Assembly: GCF_013204855.1 (NCBI RefSeq)
Contig: NZ_JABMKZ010000002.1
Coordinates: 434,001-498,000, forward strand
Direction: 5' to 3'
Origin: Paenibacillus alba
Lineage (GTDB): Bacteria > Bacillota > Bacilli > Paenibacillales > NBRC-103111
Length of the DNA stretch: 64,000 bases
Shown here: positions 45,791-55,093 of the stretch, in pieces
How the letters are laid out: each line of letters begins with the position of its first letter
Numbering within the stretch: the stretch's first letter is position 1
Made by a program: the position numbers and the translations under genes
The notes under the pieces: generated by a model
Told to the model about the DNA's origin: nothing
Seen by the model: only the letters and a program-made list of their open reading frames with translations
The model's database searches: none

Positions 45791-46276
45791 CTATTCAGAT
45801 CCTGTTGTTTTGGATTTGTCCAATGAGTCCGGCTTTCCTCGTTCGTTACAGCGATAGCAGATACCTTGAAAATCAAGTCGATGATCGAGCACTTGGAAAT
45901 TAAAATCACTGTCTAGCCTTTCTTCCAAAGGTCCGAGCCAGTCTTCCATAATTTCATCTACGGATCCGCATTGCACGCAAATTAAATGATGGTGATGGTG
46001 ACGTGTACTGTCATCACGCAAATCGTAACGAGCTACGCCGTCGCCAAAATTCATTTTTTCCAAAACATGCAGCTCGCTCAGCAGCTCTAGTGTTCGGTAT
46101 ACGGTTGCCAGACCGATCTCCGGAGCTTTATCCTTCACAAGCATAAACACGTCTTCCGCACTCAAATGATCTTGTTCATTTTCTAAAAGCACGCGCACTG
46201 TCGCTTCCCGTTGGGGAGTTAGCTTGTACCCTTGGGATTGCAGTTGCTGCTTAATCTTCTCAATCCTTGCTTCCAT
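45791..46276 (-). CDS. fur: Ferric uptake regulator Fur
   Basis: 161 residues. Winged helix (YKLTPQREATVRVLLEN, GLATVYRTLELL), His-rich metal site (five His at 93-97) and two structural zinc pairs C100/C103 and C140/C143. Iron-bound repressor of iron uptake. Could be a Fur-family sister such as PerR or Zur, but the place beside xerD, yqzK and spoIIM fits Fur. Start ATG 46276 follows GAGGGGGAGGC. Confidence 0.88.
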   Translation of the reverse strand: MEARIEKIKQQLQSQGYKLTPQREATVRVLLENEQDHLSAEDVFMLVKDKAPEIGLATVYRTLELLSELHVLEKMNFGDGVARYDLRDDSTRHHHHHLICVQCGSVDEIMEDWLGPLEERLDSDFNFQVLDHRLDFQGICYRCNERGKPDSLDKSKTTGSE

Positions 46277-46330
46277 ATGCCTCCCCCTCAGAAAGGTGGG
46301 CATCCAAGCCCAATTTTAGCCACTCTTTTT

Positions 46331-46360
46331 ATTATAGGGGGAGCTAGCTGACAAAGTCAA
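46331..46360 (-). promoter_or_regulatory. Sigma-A promoter of fur
   Basis: On the minus strand TTGACT (46355-46360), an 18-base spacer and TATAAT (46331-46336), about 55 bases before the start codon. Confidence 0.7.
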
Positions 46361-46380
46361 ACATTAACATGCATAAAACG

Positions 46381-47022
46381 CTAGCTATAAAGTCCAGCGA
46401 GCATCGGCGTTACCCATTTCATCATCATTTGTGACATATATCCTTCCCAAAGGGCTGCTCCCAAAAGGAATATTCCCATCACGAGCGTAATGGATGTGTA
46501 GCGCATAAAAGGCTGGTACATGTTGCCATTCCGGCTCAAAAAGCGATTTTTTATCATATAAATGGAGAAGGCCATCGCCGCGACACTGCAGAATAGAATA
46601 GCCGGGACGACAATTAAATTCTGAGGCGCAACAGAAACAAGCGCAAATAACAACCCTTTCCATGACATTTGCCCGACTAAATAACCAACCGTAAAGCCAA
46701 TCAACACACCTTTCAGAAAATCAAGAATGAGAATTAACGGAAAACCGATAACCGACAATCCAAACAGCCAGATCAACAATATCCATTTCATATGCATGCC
46801 AAAGGCTTGTACAAAGGATTGCCTGCTGTCGAATTCGGCGCCCTCATTCACTTCATGGAAAAAACTGCCCAAATGACGCGTCATCTCTTGCTTTTGTTCC
46901 AATGAAAGAGCATTAACCATCACAGCGCCAAACACCACGCCAATAATGAAAAGTACGGAGACGAATATAAAAAGCGGCAAATTATCCTTCATATATTGTT
47001 TCATCGTTAGGTTTCTATTCAC
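46381..47022 (-). CDS. spoIIM: Stage II sporulation protein M
   Basis: 213-residue membrane protein with five to six helices. It belongs to the SpoIID-SpoIIM-SpoIIP engulfment machine, where it anchors the wall hydrolases. Likely start is GTG 47022, after GGAG at eight bases. Between fur and endonuclease Q. Confidence 0.88.
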   Translation of the reverse strand: MNRNLTMKQYMKDNLPLFIFVSVLFIIGVVFGAVMVNALSLEQKQEMTRHLGSFFHEVNEGAEFDSRQSFVQAFGMHMKWILLIWLFGLSVIGFPLILILDFLKGVLIGFTVGYLVGQMSWKGLLFALVSVAPQNLIVVPAILFCSVAAMAFSIYMIKNRFLSRNGNMYQPFMRYTSITLVMGIFLLGAALWEGYMSQMMMKWVTPMLAGLYS

Positions 47023-47060
47023 CCTCGCTGCTCCTTCCTTGTACAACCTGTACAAAGACA

Positions 47061-47089
47061 AGCTTATGAGCGATTCGTGAAAACTATGA
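47061..47089 (-). promoter_or_regulatory. Candidate sigma-E promoter of spoIIM
   Basis: On the minus strand TCATAGTT (47082-47089), 13 bases, then CATAAGCT (47061-47068). Resembles the sigma-E pattern, though the spacer is one base short. Confidence 0.35.
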
Positions 47090-48268
47090 ACGATTTTTAT
47101 TCACTTTGCCGTATCGCCCGCCGCCGCCAACCTCCAACTGCAAGGAGCCTTCCCTGGCTTTGACCAGATAGGAAGCAATTTCCTCCCCAATTTCACGTTG
47201 CAATTGTTCCAACGTTGTCCGATGCAGCACATTCATCTCCGTTCCAAAGCGCTGCAGCAATTGATCAAGCTTCTTAGGCCCAAGACCCGGAATAAACTCT
47301 AGAGGAATTTGAAAATGATAGGGCGGCCGATAAGGCGGAAGATACGCCTGCTCACGATCAGCCAAGGCAAGGATTCGATCCATGACCCCTCTTACGATCT
47401 TCGCACTGCCACAGTCCGCGCATCGTTCTACCGTCTCTACACGCTCATCCAGGATGGACTCACATACGCTGCAATAAGTGCGATGGTATTTGCCCAAACG
47501 AGGATTAAGCCCGTAATTCGCGGTGATTCCACGTCCGTCCTGGCGATTCAGCGCTTTGACCAGCTCTTCGAAGGTGGGAGCAGCCAACTGCATTTCATTA
47601 TATTCACGTCCGATTTTGGCAAGCGAGTGCGCGTCCGAATTCGTCACGAAAGAGAAGCGGTCCAGCTCGGAAATCAAGCCGGCCATTTCCGAATCTGCAC
47701 TTAGTCCGAGTTCAACCGCAGCGATCCCATCCAGCTCCAGCAGATTTTCCATTCTACCCGTCGCGCTGCCGTATACACTTTTGTGCGGGGTGAAAATATG
47801 GGCAGGGATTAGAACCCCTCCCCGCCCTATTACCTCGTCTTGCAGTACACGAGCCGGAACATAAATGCGCTGGGAGCTTAGCTCCACATTTTTCATATAA
47901 CCCTTCATCCATGTTGTGAACTCCCGCATCACCGATAAATTCGGCATATAAGCCAGCAAATGGGCAGGCCCCATTCCTGGCTCCCGCACCTCGATTTCAC
48001 TTCCCAACATAATAGCCGTATCCCGATATTGGATGCCGCCGCCTGCAAGTTCCTCCATCTCGCCACGGTCCAAGTAAGTCATGATATCATCCTGCACCGA
48101 CGGCGATTGGCAATCGATAATCCCGATGATTTCCATTCCTTTGCGAACCGCTGCCTCATGGGCAATATTGAAAAACGTAAGGTTGTTAGCCGCACTGATT
48201 TTGACGGCTTGTCCTTTCTCCGTTCGGCCAATATGAATATGCAGATCTGCGTAATAGGATCTCATCAT
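47084..48268 (-). CDS. Endonuclease Q family protein (PHP domain)
   Basis: 394 residues. PHP phosphoesterase domain with YADLHIHIG and metal His/Asp residues (PAHIFTPH, TNSDAHS), a zinc finger (CSVCES..CADCG) and a C-terminal helix-hairpin-helix (IPGLGPKKLDQLLQRFG). EndoQ of archaea and some Bacillales cuts DNA 5' of deaminated bases. Its start overlaps the nudF stop, so the two are coupled: base-damage repair beside a nucleotide hydrolase. Confidence 0.85.
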   Translation of the reverse strand: MMRSYYADLHIHIGRTEKGQAVKISAANNLTFFNIAHEAAVRKGMEIIGIIDCQSPSVQDDIMTYLDRGEMEELAGGGIQYRDTAIMLGSEIEVREPGMGPAHLLAYMPNLSVMREFTTWMKGYMKNVELSSQRIYVPARVLQDEVIGRGGVLIPAHIFTPHKSVYGSATGRMENLLELDGIAAVELGLSADSEMAGLISELDRFSFVTNSDAHSLAKIGREYNEMQLAAPTFEELVKALNRQDGRGITANYGLNPRLGKYHRTYCSVCESILDERVETVERCADCGSAKIVRGVMDRILALADREQAYLPPYRPPYHFQIPLEFIPGLGPKKLDQLLQRFGTEMNVLHRTTLEQLQREIGEEIASYLVKAREGSLQLEVGGGGRYGKVNKNRS

Positions 48269-48822
48269 CCCATCTGCCCAGTTAAACGATACAACTTCCA
48301 CGCATAGACGGCCATGATCGTCTTCGCATCGCTGATACGCCCCTCTTGCATATATTGCAGCGCTTGCTCCAACGTTATCGCTTCACATTCCAGAAATTCG
48401 TCCTCATCTGGATTCGCTTCACCCTTCACCAAATCTTCCGCTACATAGAGATGGATGATTTCATCAGCGAACCCTGGCGAGGTATAAAAAGAGCTGACCA
48501 GCCTGATATTCTCAGTCCGATAACCGGTTTCTTCCACAAGCTCTCGCAGGGCGGCTTTCATAGGCTCTTCCCCCGCATCCAGCTTGCCGGCAGGAATTTC
48601 AACCTGGCTCTTCTCAAGCGGCTTGCGATACTGCTCGACAACAATCATTTTATCCCCCAGAAGCGGGATGACGGCAACAGCGCCTGGGTGCTTTACAATT
48701 TCGCGTGTCGCCATTTCCCCGTTAGGCAGACGGACATGGTCTACTTGCAGCGAAATAACTTTCCCCTTGAAAATTTGTTCAGACGTTACGGTTACTTCTT
48801 CGAATTTTTTGTGTAATGACAT
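48265..48822 (-). CDS. nudF: ADP-ribose pyrophosphatase
   Basis: 185 residues. Complete Nudix box from G79 to Y101 with E85, R93-E94, E97-E98 and G100. Hydrolyses ADP-ribose to AMP and ribose 5-phosphate. Start ATG 48822 follows GAGGTG. Confidence 0.94.
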   Translation of the reverse strand: MSLHKKFEEVTVTSEQIFKGKVISLQVDHVRLPNGEMATREIVKHPGAVAVIPLLGDKMIVVEQYRKPLEKSQVEIPAGKLDAGEEPMKAALRELVEETGYRTENIRLVSSFYTSPGFADEIIHLYVAEDLVKGEANPDEDEFLECEAITLEQALQYMQEGRISDAKTIMAVYAWKLYRLTGQMG

Positions 48823-48916
48823 ACTAACACCTCATCATGATTAATTGGTCTATCTTGTCCCATTCGCGCATATCGTTCATTATATCAAAATTTAACCTGA
48901 AAAGAGGAAATTGGAT

Positions 48917-49117
48917 ATGAAGAGCTATGTTACCGATCGCCAAATTAGGCTTGTAGGCAAAGCTTGGGAAGTCAAACGCCAACTGCAGCTAATGCTCCAG
49001 CAAGGTGGAAACCATGTTACTCTTGTCGATTATGTAACTGATATACATACTCAGCAGCCGCACAAACGGCTTGGAAATAAGCGGGGTCCTGAAATAATCC
49101 CCTTCCCATCGAGGTAA
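48917..49117 (+). CDS. mciZ: Z-ring formation inhibitor MciZ homologue
   Basis: 66 residues. The segment RLVGKAWEVKRQLQ matches the core of B. subtilis MciZ (LVGKAWEIRAKL), a 40-residue peptide that caps FtsZ filaments during sporulation. The B. subtilis gene also lies beside nudF. The tail of about 26 residues beyond the usual length is read opposite the end of the DUF3866 gene (convergent overlap of 101 bases), so that tail may be unconstrained. Start ATG 48917 follows AAAGAGG. Confidence 0.8.
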   Translation: MKSYVTDRQIRLVGKAWEVKRQLQLMLQQGGNHVTLVDYVTDIHTQQPHKRLGNKRGPEIIPFPSR

Positions 49118-50132
49118 TGGATTCCGGGTATTTTCTGAGAGCCTCGTCTATCTCATCTTGGGCAATAGCCGGCATATGCACAACTTGATGCCGCTTCAGA
49201 CTTTGCGCCTGCTCTTGGACGAGCCCATGTTCTTCTCCCTGCAGGTGCGGCAAGGGTACGATCGCAGGGCAGCTGGCAGCTATTTGCAGCGCTGTCAGCG
49301 TATGATGGCTTATGCCTCGATGCCGCAACCGTGCATCTGCGAAGGAGATGCGCGGAATCACAATGGGCGTCCCGCCAAGGGCATGAACGGCGTTAACAAG
49401 CTCCCCTGTTTCTATACCCGAATAGCCATAGAGAGTTCCCGTGCCAACGATTCCCGGACCCATCGAAACGATACAAAGATCAGCCTTGGCGACATGTTTC
49501 GCTGCGACTAAGGCGCTGAACTTATTCACAGCCTCTATTTTACCCCCATAAGCTTGACCATAAGTAATCGTAGTCTCCAGCCACCCAAGCGCCTCAAGAA
49601 ACGCCACATGATGACTCCATGCGAGCGGCAGCGCGCCTCCATCCGACATCACGTAAGCTACCTTCCTTGCCTCCTCAACACCACCCTTTAACTCTCGGTA
49701 ACGCAGCCAACTTATAGCAATAGGCAGCATGCTATGCAATTCTCCCAGCAATACAGGCATTCCCGATAGATGCATTGGTTCCAAAAAAGTGGCATGATAG
49801 CTGCTTTGCGGTTCTTCGACGGCTAACACACTCCGCTGCATCGGGGTGTATTTGAGCTTCATGATATGCCCTTCCGCTGTTGCTGGCACGCATTCGGGAT
49901 CAGCTCGCCATTCGCGTGCACCGATAACCAAATGATAGCCTCCAGAACCTAACCCCAGGTCCATCGCCGTTACATTCAAATCAACCACCTCCCCTGCCGC
50001 CAATAGCGGGGCACTGTCTGTGTAATGCACCGCGCGTTCAAGCTTCCCGCTTCGCATCCGGACACGAACGATCTGCACGCCTTCACGAACCGATTCAACG
50101 CCTTCTACCGTCCCTATATCTCTTCTCAACAT
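49017..50132 (-). CDS. DUF3866 family protein
   Basis: 371 residues. Recognised by the conserved YVMSDGGALPLA, YGQAYGGKIEAVNK and VSMGPGIVGTGTLYGYSG segments of DUF3866. Function unknown; I recall homologues in actinobacteria and Firmicutes near nudF and xerD. Start ATG 50132 has a run of nine G as its ribosome binding site, nine bases away. Confidence 0.82.
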   Translation of the reverse strand: MLRRDIGTVEGVESVREGVQIVRVRMRSGKLERAVHYTDSAPLLAAGEVVDLNVTAMDLGLGSGGYHLVIGAREWRADPECVPATAEGHIMKLKYTPMQRSVLAVEEPQSSYHATFLEPMHLSGMPVLLGELHSMLPIAISWLRYRELKGGVEEARKVAYVMSDGGALPLAWSHHVAFLEALGWLETTITYGQAYGGKIEAVNKFSALVAAKHVAKADLCIVSMGPGIVGTGTLYGYSGIETGELVNAVHALGGTPIVIPRISFADARLRHRGISHHTLTALQIAASCPAIVPLPHLQGEEHGLVQEQAQSLKRHQVVHMPAIAQDEIDEALRKYPESITSMGRGLFQDPAYFQAVCAAAEYVYQLHNRQE

Positions 50133-50141
50133 TGTGGCAAT

Positions 50142-50150
50142 CCCCCCCCC
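50142..50150 (-). promoter_or_regulatory. G9 homopolymer acting as ribosome binding site
   Basis: Nine consecutive G on the minus strand, nine bases before ATG 50132; no other Shine-Dalgarno sequence is present there. Confidence 0.55.
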
Positions 50151-50211
50151 GCTTGGACGCATCTTACTCGAAGCATATGTGGGCTGCCGCAGTTTTACCC
50201 CTTTTCAAAGC

Positions 50212-50251
50212 AAAAAACCTCAATTCCACCTAAGTAGAAAATGAGGTTTTC
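50212..50251 (-). terminator. Terminator after the M20 peptidase gene
   Basis: AAAACCTCA/TGAGGTTTT arms and minus-strand T-run. Confidence 0.8.
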
Positions 50252-50261
50252 AGTTCATTTA

Positions 50262-51392
50262 TTAGACGTTTGCTGCTTCTTTGACAAGGGCAACAAGCAA
50301 TTCAGCCGTTTTGACCAGATCGCTGATGGCGATATGTTCTTTGGTTGTATGAATTTCGTGATAACCAACGGCCAAATTCACCGTAGGAATGCCCATGCCA
50401 TTGAAGATGTTAGCATCGCTTCCACCACCGGAGTGGAAAGTCCGAGCTGTCAGTCCAAGCGTCGCGAGCGCTCTGCTCGTCAGCTGTACGATTGGCGCTG
50501 AATCGTCATGCATGTAGGAAGCATACACGATGTCCGCATGAAATTCACAAGTTGTGCCCGCATCTGCCGCAGCGGATTCACAGGCTTGCTTCATCGCAGC
50601 AATTTGCGCCTCCAGCTTATGCTGAACGATACTGCGAGCTTCTGCTTCCATTTTCACTTTATCGCAGACCACGTTCAAGGGACCTACACCCGAGAAACTG
50701 CCGATATTCGCTGTTGTTTCACTGTCGATACGTCCCAGCGACATGCGGGATACCGCTTTACTGGCAACTTGGATGGCACTGATGCCATCTTCCGGATTCA
50801 CGCCGGCATGCGCAGATTTGCCATGGAAAATAATTTCAATCTCCGCACGGCCAGGAGCAGCCGTTGCGATGTCTCCGATACTGCCGTTGGAATCAAGCGC
50901 AAAGCCAAACTCCGCTTCCATCACACTGCGATCCATGGCGCGAGCGCCTTTCAGACCGCTTTCTTCGCCAGCGGTAATAACGAATTGAATGCGGCCATGC
51001 GGAATATTGTTTTCCTTCAACACTTGGATGCCTTCAAGCATCGCGGCAATACCTGCTTTGTCATCGCTGCCCAGAATCGTGGTCCCGTCGCTGCGAATAT
51101 AGCCATCTTCACCAATTTGCGGCTTGATCCCCTTGCCTGGCGCTACGGTATCCATGTGAGAGGTAAAGAAGATCGTTGGAATCGCAGCATTGCTGTCCGT
51201 CGCTTCCAATGTACAAATCAGGTTTCCAGAGCCGTGACCACTTTTCGCCATGGAATCATCTTCCACCACGTGTAAGCCCAAACGGCTGAACTTCTCTTTC
51301 AGAACGACACAGATGTCTTGCTCGAAGCGGGTCTCGCTGTCAACTTGCACAAGTGCTATAAATTCTTCCACTAAACGGTTTTGTTGAATCAT
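50262..51392 (-). CDS. M20 family peptidase (YqjE/PepT-like)
   Basis: 376 residues. Zinc ligands and catalytic residues of M20 are visible: TSHMDTVAPGKGIKP, LGSDDKAGIAAMLEG and TAGEESGLKGARA, with the lid domain in the middle and a late His (YHEIHTTKEHI). Like B. subtilis YqjE, a probable tripeptidase or aminoacylase; substrate not known. Confidence 0.88.
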   Translation of the reverse strand: MIQQNRLVEEFIALVQVDSETRFEQDICVVLKEKFSRLGLHVVEDDSMAKSGHGSGNLICTLEATDSNAAIPTIFFTSHMDTVAPGKGIKPQIGEDGYIRSDGTTILGSDDKAGIAAMLEGIQVLKENNIPHGRIQFVITAGEESGLKGARAMDRSVMEAEFGFALDSNGSIGDIATAAPGRAEIEIIFHGKSAHAGVNPEDGISAIQVASKAVSRMSLGRIDSETTANIGSFSGVGPLNVVCDKVKMEAEARSIVQHKLEAQIAAMKQACESAAADAGTTCEFHADIVYASYMHDDSAPIVQLTSRALATLGLTARTFHSGGGSDANIFNGMGIPTVNLAVGYHEIHTTKEHIAISDLVKTAELLVALVKEAANV

Positions 51393-51466
51393 GTACTTTC
51401 CTCCGATACTTACTTTGAGTTACAATATAACGGTACAAGCTTTTACGACAAAGGAGTGAGTATTCA

Positions 51467-51571
51467 TTGTTACAAAATAAACGCTGGTTTAAAGTCGTGA
51501 TCTATATTATGTTGATCGTCATGGTATTATCAAGCCTATTGTTTACTGCGGGATTATTTTTTACTTCTTAA
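51467..51571 (+). CDS. prli42: Stressosome-associated protein Prli42 homologue
   Basis: Only 34 residues: a short basic N-terminus (QNKRWFKVV) and one membrane helix (IYIMLIVMVLSSLLFTAGLF). This matches the tiny Prli42 proteins of Listeria and Bacillales, which tie the stressosome to the membrane. TTG start at 51467 follows AAAGGAGTGAG. It stops three bases before the convergent bkdB gene ends. Confidence 0.75.
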   Translation: MLQNKRWFKVVIYIMLIVMVLSSLLFTAGLFFTS

Positions 51572-51573
51572 TT

Positions 51574-52923
51574 TTAATAAATCTTCGTATCCGCATTATA
51601 ACTTTCTAGATTTTCTTTCACTCGCTGCAGGAACCTTCCGCAAATGACACCATCGAGAATTCGGTGATCCAGCGATAAACAGAGGTTGACCATCGAGCGA
51701 ACGGCAATCATATCTTGAATAACGACAGGCTTCTTCACAATCGATTCAAAGGTCACAATCGCTGCTTGCGGATAATTGATGATCGGATAAGACAGAATCG
51801 AACCAAAGGAGCCTGTATTATTTACCGTAAACGTTCCGCCCACCATATCGTTCAGCGATAATTTCCCCGCGCGTGTTTTCTTCGTTAATTCATCAATCTC
51901 TCTAGCCAAACCGGCGATATTTTTCTGATCCGCTTTTTTGATCACCGGCGTCATAACGGAATCTTCCGTCCCGACAGACAAGGAAATGTTAATATCCCGC
52001 TTCACGATAATTTTATCAACAGCCCAAACCGAGTTGATGATCGGATAATCTTTGATCGCATTCACAACAGCTTTCAGCATGAAAGCCAAATACGTCAAAT
52101 TAATGCCCTCGCGGCGCATAAACTCATCCTTCACTTTGTTCCGCAGAACGACAAGATTCGTAACATCGACTTCAATCATGGTCCAAGCATGTGGAATTTC
52201 GGTTACGCTTTGACGCATACGGGATGCAATCGCGTTCCGTATTGGCGTTACATCAATGAAATGCTCATTACGCGAGTCGAGCGAATGACCTTCGGCCTCG
52301 ATCAGCGGAGTCTGTGGATTCGCTGAGAGATGAATCCCTGAGCTGCGCACAGGCATGTTCGCAGCTTGAGGCTGTTCCGCAGCGATGGCAGAGGCCGCTT
52401 GCTGCTGCGATTGTACAGCAGCAGGCTGAGCTGCTGGAGCAGCAACCGCATTGGCGCCGCCGGAGCCGATGAATTGCTCAACATCCTTGCGCGTAATGCG
52501 TCCGCCAAGTCCTGTTCCTGCAACACGCGCCAAGTCAACGCTGTTGTCTTGCGCGATACGCTGCACAGCCGGCGAGTAACGGCCGCGCATGCTTTGGTCC
52601 GTATCGGCGGACAGCGCAGCGCCTACTGGGCTAACAGCTTCTGTATGTGCGACAGTCGACGCATCTACCGTCTCTTCAATCAAACAAATCGCTTCGCCGA
52701 CAGCTGCGGTTTCGCCGTCTCCGACGATGATTTTTACCAGCTTGCCTTCAATAGGAGAAGGCATTTCGGTATTTACTTTTTCTGTGAAAAGCTCACAAAG
52801 AACGTCATATTGCTCGATATAATCGCCAGGCTTCTTCAGCCATTTGCCGATGGTCGCCGAAACGAGACTTTCCGCCAAATGCGGAACAGTAACCTCTGTC
52901 AGACGGCTGTTGGTTTGATTCAT
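51574..52923 (-). CDS. bkdB: Branched-chain 2-oxoacid dehydrogenase E2
   Basis: 449 residues. Lipoyl domain with the lipoylated K49 in FTEKVNTEMP, an E1/E3-binding domain (YSPAVQRIAQDNSVDL), Ala/Gln-rich linkers and the catalytic domain with the active-site motif DHRILDG. Core of the complex that converts branched keto acids to acyl-CoA. Start ATG 52923 follows AGGAGGTACACC. Confidence 0.92.
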   Translation of the reverse strand: MNQTNSRLTEVTVPHLAESLVSATIGKWLKKPGDYIEQYDVLCELFTEKVNTEMPSPIEGKLVKIIVGDGETAAVGEAICLIEETVDASTVAHTEAVSPVGAALSADTDQSMRGRYSPAVQRIAQDNSVDLARVAGTGLGGRITRKDVEQFIGSGGANAVAAPAAQPAAVQSQQQAASAIAAEQPQAANMPVRSSGIHLSANPQTPLIEAEGHSLDSRNEHFIDVTPIRNAIASRMRQSVTEIPHAWTMIEVDVTNLVVLRNKVKDEFMRREGINLTYLAFMLKAVVNAIKDYPIINSVWAVDKIIVKRDINISLSVGTEDSVMTPVIKKADQKNIAGLAREIDELTKKTRAGKLSLNDMVGGTFTVNNTGSFGSILSYPIINYPQAAIVTFESIVKKPVVIQDMIAVRSMVNLCLSLDHRILDGVICGRFLQRVKENLESYNADTKIY

Positions 52924-52994
52924 AGGTGTACCTCCTAAGTTCAGGAACTGATCAATGATAGATATAAGCGGTTGGAATTAGACCTTTATTCGAT

Positions 52995-53975
52995 TTAGAA
53001 CATGGCAAGCTGACGCATGGCATCCTTCAGCTTATCTGCATTGAGCAGGAAGAACTTCTCCATCGGAGGGTTGCTGCCCACTGCCGGGACGTCAGGACCG
53101 CATAGTCTTGCGATCGGCGCATCAAGCTCGAAGAAGATTTCTTCGGCAATGATGGCAGAAACTTCAGCGCCTACTCCGCCTGTTTTGTTATCTTCATGGG
53201 CAATCAGCACCTTGCCTGTTTTCCTCACGGCTTCCAGAATCGCCTCTTTGTCGAGCGGCTGCAGCGTGCGCAGATCAAGCACATGCGCGGAAATGCCTTC
53301 CTTAGCGAGCTCCTCAGCTGCTTGCAGCGCATAGTTAACGACCATCCCATAAGCGATTACGGTGATGTCCGTTCCTTGGCGCTTCACGTCAGCCTTGCCG
53401 ATCGGAACGATATAATCGTCGTCAGGCACGTCAGCAGAAAGCGCCAAATAACACTTTTTGTGCTCGAAGTAGAGCACTGGGTCCGCGTCACGGATAGCCG
53501 CTTTCAGCAGCCCTTTGGCATCGTAAGGATTGGAGGGCGCTACGATCTTCACACCTGGCGTGCCGAAGAAAACAGACTCCGGACATTGGGAATGATACAA
53601 AGCCCCTGCACCTGTCGCACCGTAAGGTGCGCGAATGACAATCGGGCACGTCCAGTCATTATTAGAGCGATAGCGGATTTTCGCAGCTTCGCTCAGAATT
53701 TGATTCGTTGCCGGGAAAATGAAATCGGCGAACTGAATCTCGGCAATTGGCTTCATTCCATACATTGCTGCGCCAATGGCTACACCGACAATCGCTGACT
53801 CCGCCAGCGGCGTGTCGAGCACACGGTCTTCGCCGAATAGGTCGCGAAGCCCTTTGGTTGTGTTCAAGACTCCGCCTTTCCCTACGTCTTCTCCTAGAAC
53901 GAAGACATTATCATCAAGCTGCATTTCCTCCTGCATCGCAGAGCGGATTGCTTCCAAATAAGTGATTACTGCCAT
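52995..53975 (-). CDS. bkdAB: Branched-chain 2-oxoacid dehydrogenase E1 beta
   Basis: 326 residues, transketolase-like pyrimidine domain. VFVLGEDVGKGGVLNTTKGL and RAPYGATGAGALYHSQ are the typical motifs. Forms the thiamine-diphosphate E1 heterotetramer with BkdAA, whose gene ends two bases earlier. Confidence 0.93.
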   Translation of the reverse strand: MAVITYLEAIRSAMQEEMQLDDNVFVLGEDVGKGGVLNTTKGLRDLFGEDRVLDTPLAESAIVGVAIGAAMYGMKPIAEIQFADFIFPATNQILSEAAKIRYRSNNDWTCPIVIRAPYGATGAGALYHSQCPESVFFGTPGVKIVAPSNPYDAKGLLKAAIRDADPVLYFEHKKCYLALSADVPDDDYIVPIGKADVKRQGTDITVIAYGMVVNYALQAAEELAKEGISAHVLDLRTLQPLDKEAILEAVRKTGKVLIAHEDNKTGGVGAEVSAIIAEEIFFELDAPIARLCGPDVPAVGSNPPMEKFFLLNADKLKDAMRQLAMF

Positions 53976-53977
53976 AA

Positions 53978-54988
53978 TTAGTTGCCATCTCCTTCTGCGT
54001 AAACGTGGAGAAGCGTATCTTCCGGCTTCGGATAAGGCGCAAGATCCGCATACTTTGTCGCTTCATTGATTTCTTGCTTTTGAAGTTCCTGAAGCTCGCT
54101 ATCCAGCTCATCATTCCAAAGCCCGCATTCCATCAAGTATTCTTTGAATTTCACAATCCCGTCCTTCTGACGGTTTTGTTCAACTTCTTCTTTCGTGCGG
54201 TAGAGCATATCATCGTCCGATGTCGAATGCGGCATAAGACGGTACGATACCATTTCGATCAGCGTTGGACCTTCGCCGCGAACGGCCCGCTCTCTTGCTT
54301 CTTTCGTCACACGGTACATTTCCAGTACATCGCTCCCATCGACTTGAATGCCAGGGAAGCCATAGCCTAATGCACGATCCGAAATTTTGCCTGCCACTTG
54401 TTTATGTAGGGGAACGGAAATCGCATATTGATTATTTTCGCAAACGAAAATAACCGGCAGCTTGTGAACCCCTGCAAAGTTACAGCCTTCATGGAAGTCT
54501 CCTTGGTTGCTGGAGCCTTCTCCAAAGGAAACGAACGTGACGAAATCTTGCTTTTTCATCTTGGCCGCCAGCGCAATGCCTGCGGCGTGAGGAACTTGCG
54601 TCGTTACCGGAGATGAACCCGTGACGATATGATTTTTCTTATCGCCAAAATGTCCGGCCATTTGCCGTCCACCGCTGTTCACATCTTCGGCTTTGCAGAA
54701 TACGGCAAGCATAAGATCCTTCACGGTCATGCCAACGGAAAGAACGAAGGCATAATCACGGTAATAAGGAAGGAAATAATCCTTTTGCGCTTCCATCGCG
54801 AAAGCCATCCCTACTTGACCTGCATATTGCCCCATACCGGACACATGGAAAGGAATTTTCCCCGCGCGCTGCAGCATAAAAGCTCGCTCATCATATTTCT
54901 GAGCAAGGTTCATCACTTTATACATACGAATGACTTCATCATCTGATAAATCTAATTGTTGGTGCTTATAAAGTTGACTAACGGACAT
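53978..54988 (-). CDS. bkdAA: Branched-chain 2-oxoacid dehydrogenase E1 alpha
   Basis: 336 residues. Thiamine-diphosphate motif FGEGSSNQGDFHEGCNFAG and the phosphorylation-loop-like YRLMPHSTSDDD. Start ATG 54988 follows AAGGAGGCAAACTCC. Pyruvate dehydrogenase E1 is the alternative, but the gene order lpdV-bkdAA-bkdAB-bkdB and the adjacent yqzF match the bkd locus. Confidence 0.92.
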   Translation of the reverse strand: MSVSQLYKHQQLDLSDDEVIRMYKVMNLAQKYDERAFMLQRAGKIPFHVSGMGQYAGQVGMAFAMEAQKDYFLPYYRDYAFVLSVGMTVKDLMLAVFCKAEDVNSGGRQMAGHFGDKKNHIVTGSSPVTTQVPHAAGIALAAKMKKQDFVTFVSFGEGSSNQGDFHEGCNFAGVHKLPVIFVCENNQYAISVPLHKQVAGKISDRALGYGFPGIQVDGSDVLEMYRVTKEARERAVRGEGPTLIEMVSYRLMPHSTSDDDMLYRTKEEVEQNRQKDGIVKFKEYLMECGLWNDELDSELQELQKQEINEATKYADLAPYPKPEDTLLHVYAEGDGN

Positions 54989-55093
54989 GGAGTTTGCCTC
55001 CTTAAGAAATTTTAATGACCAAAACTTAATACCTGGTCCTAAGACTTGACTCTATAAGCTTATTATAAACGCAAATGTTTATGATTACAATTT

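Noticed and set aside
50508-51275. 255-codon open frame on the plus strand
   Set aside because: Antisense shadow of the M20 peptidase gene; no start signal.
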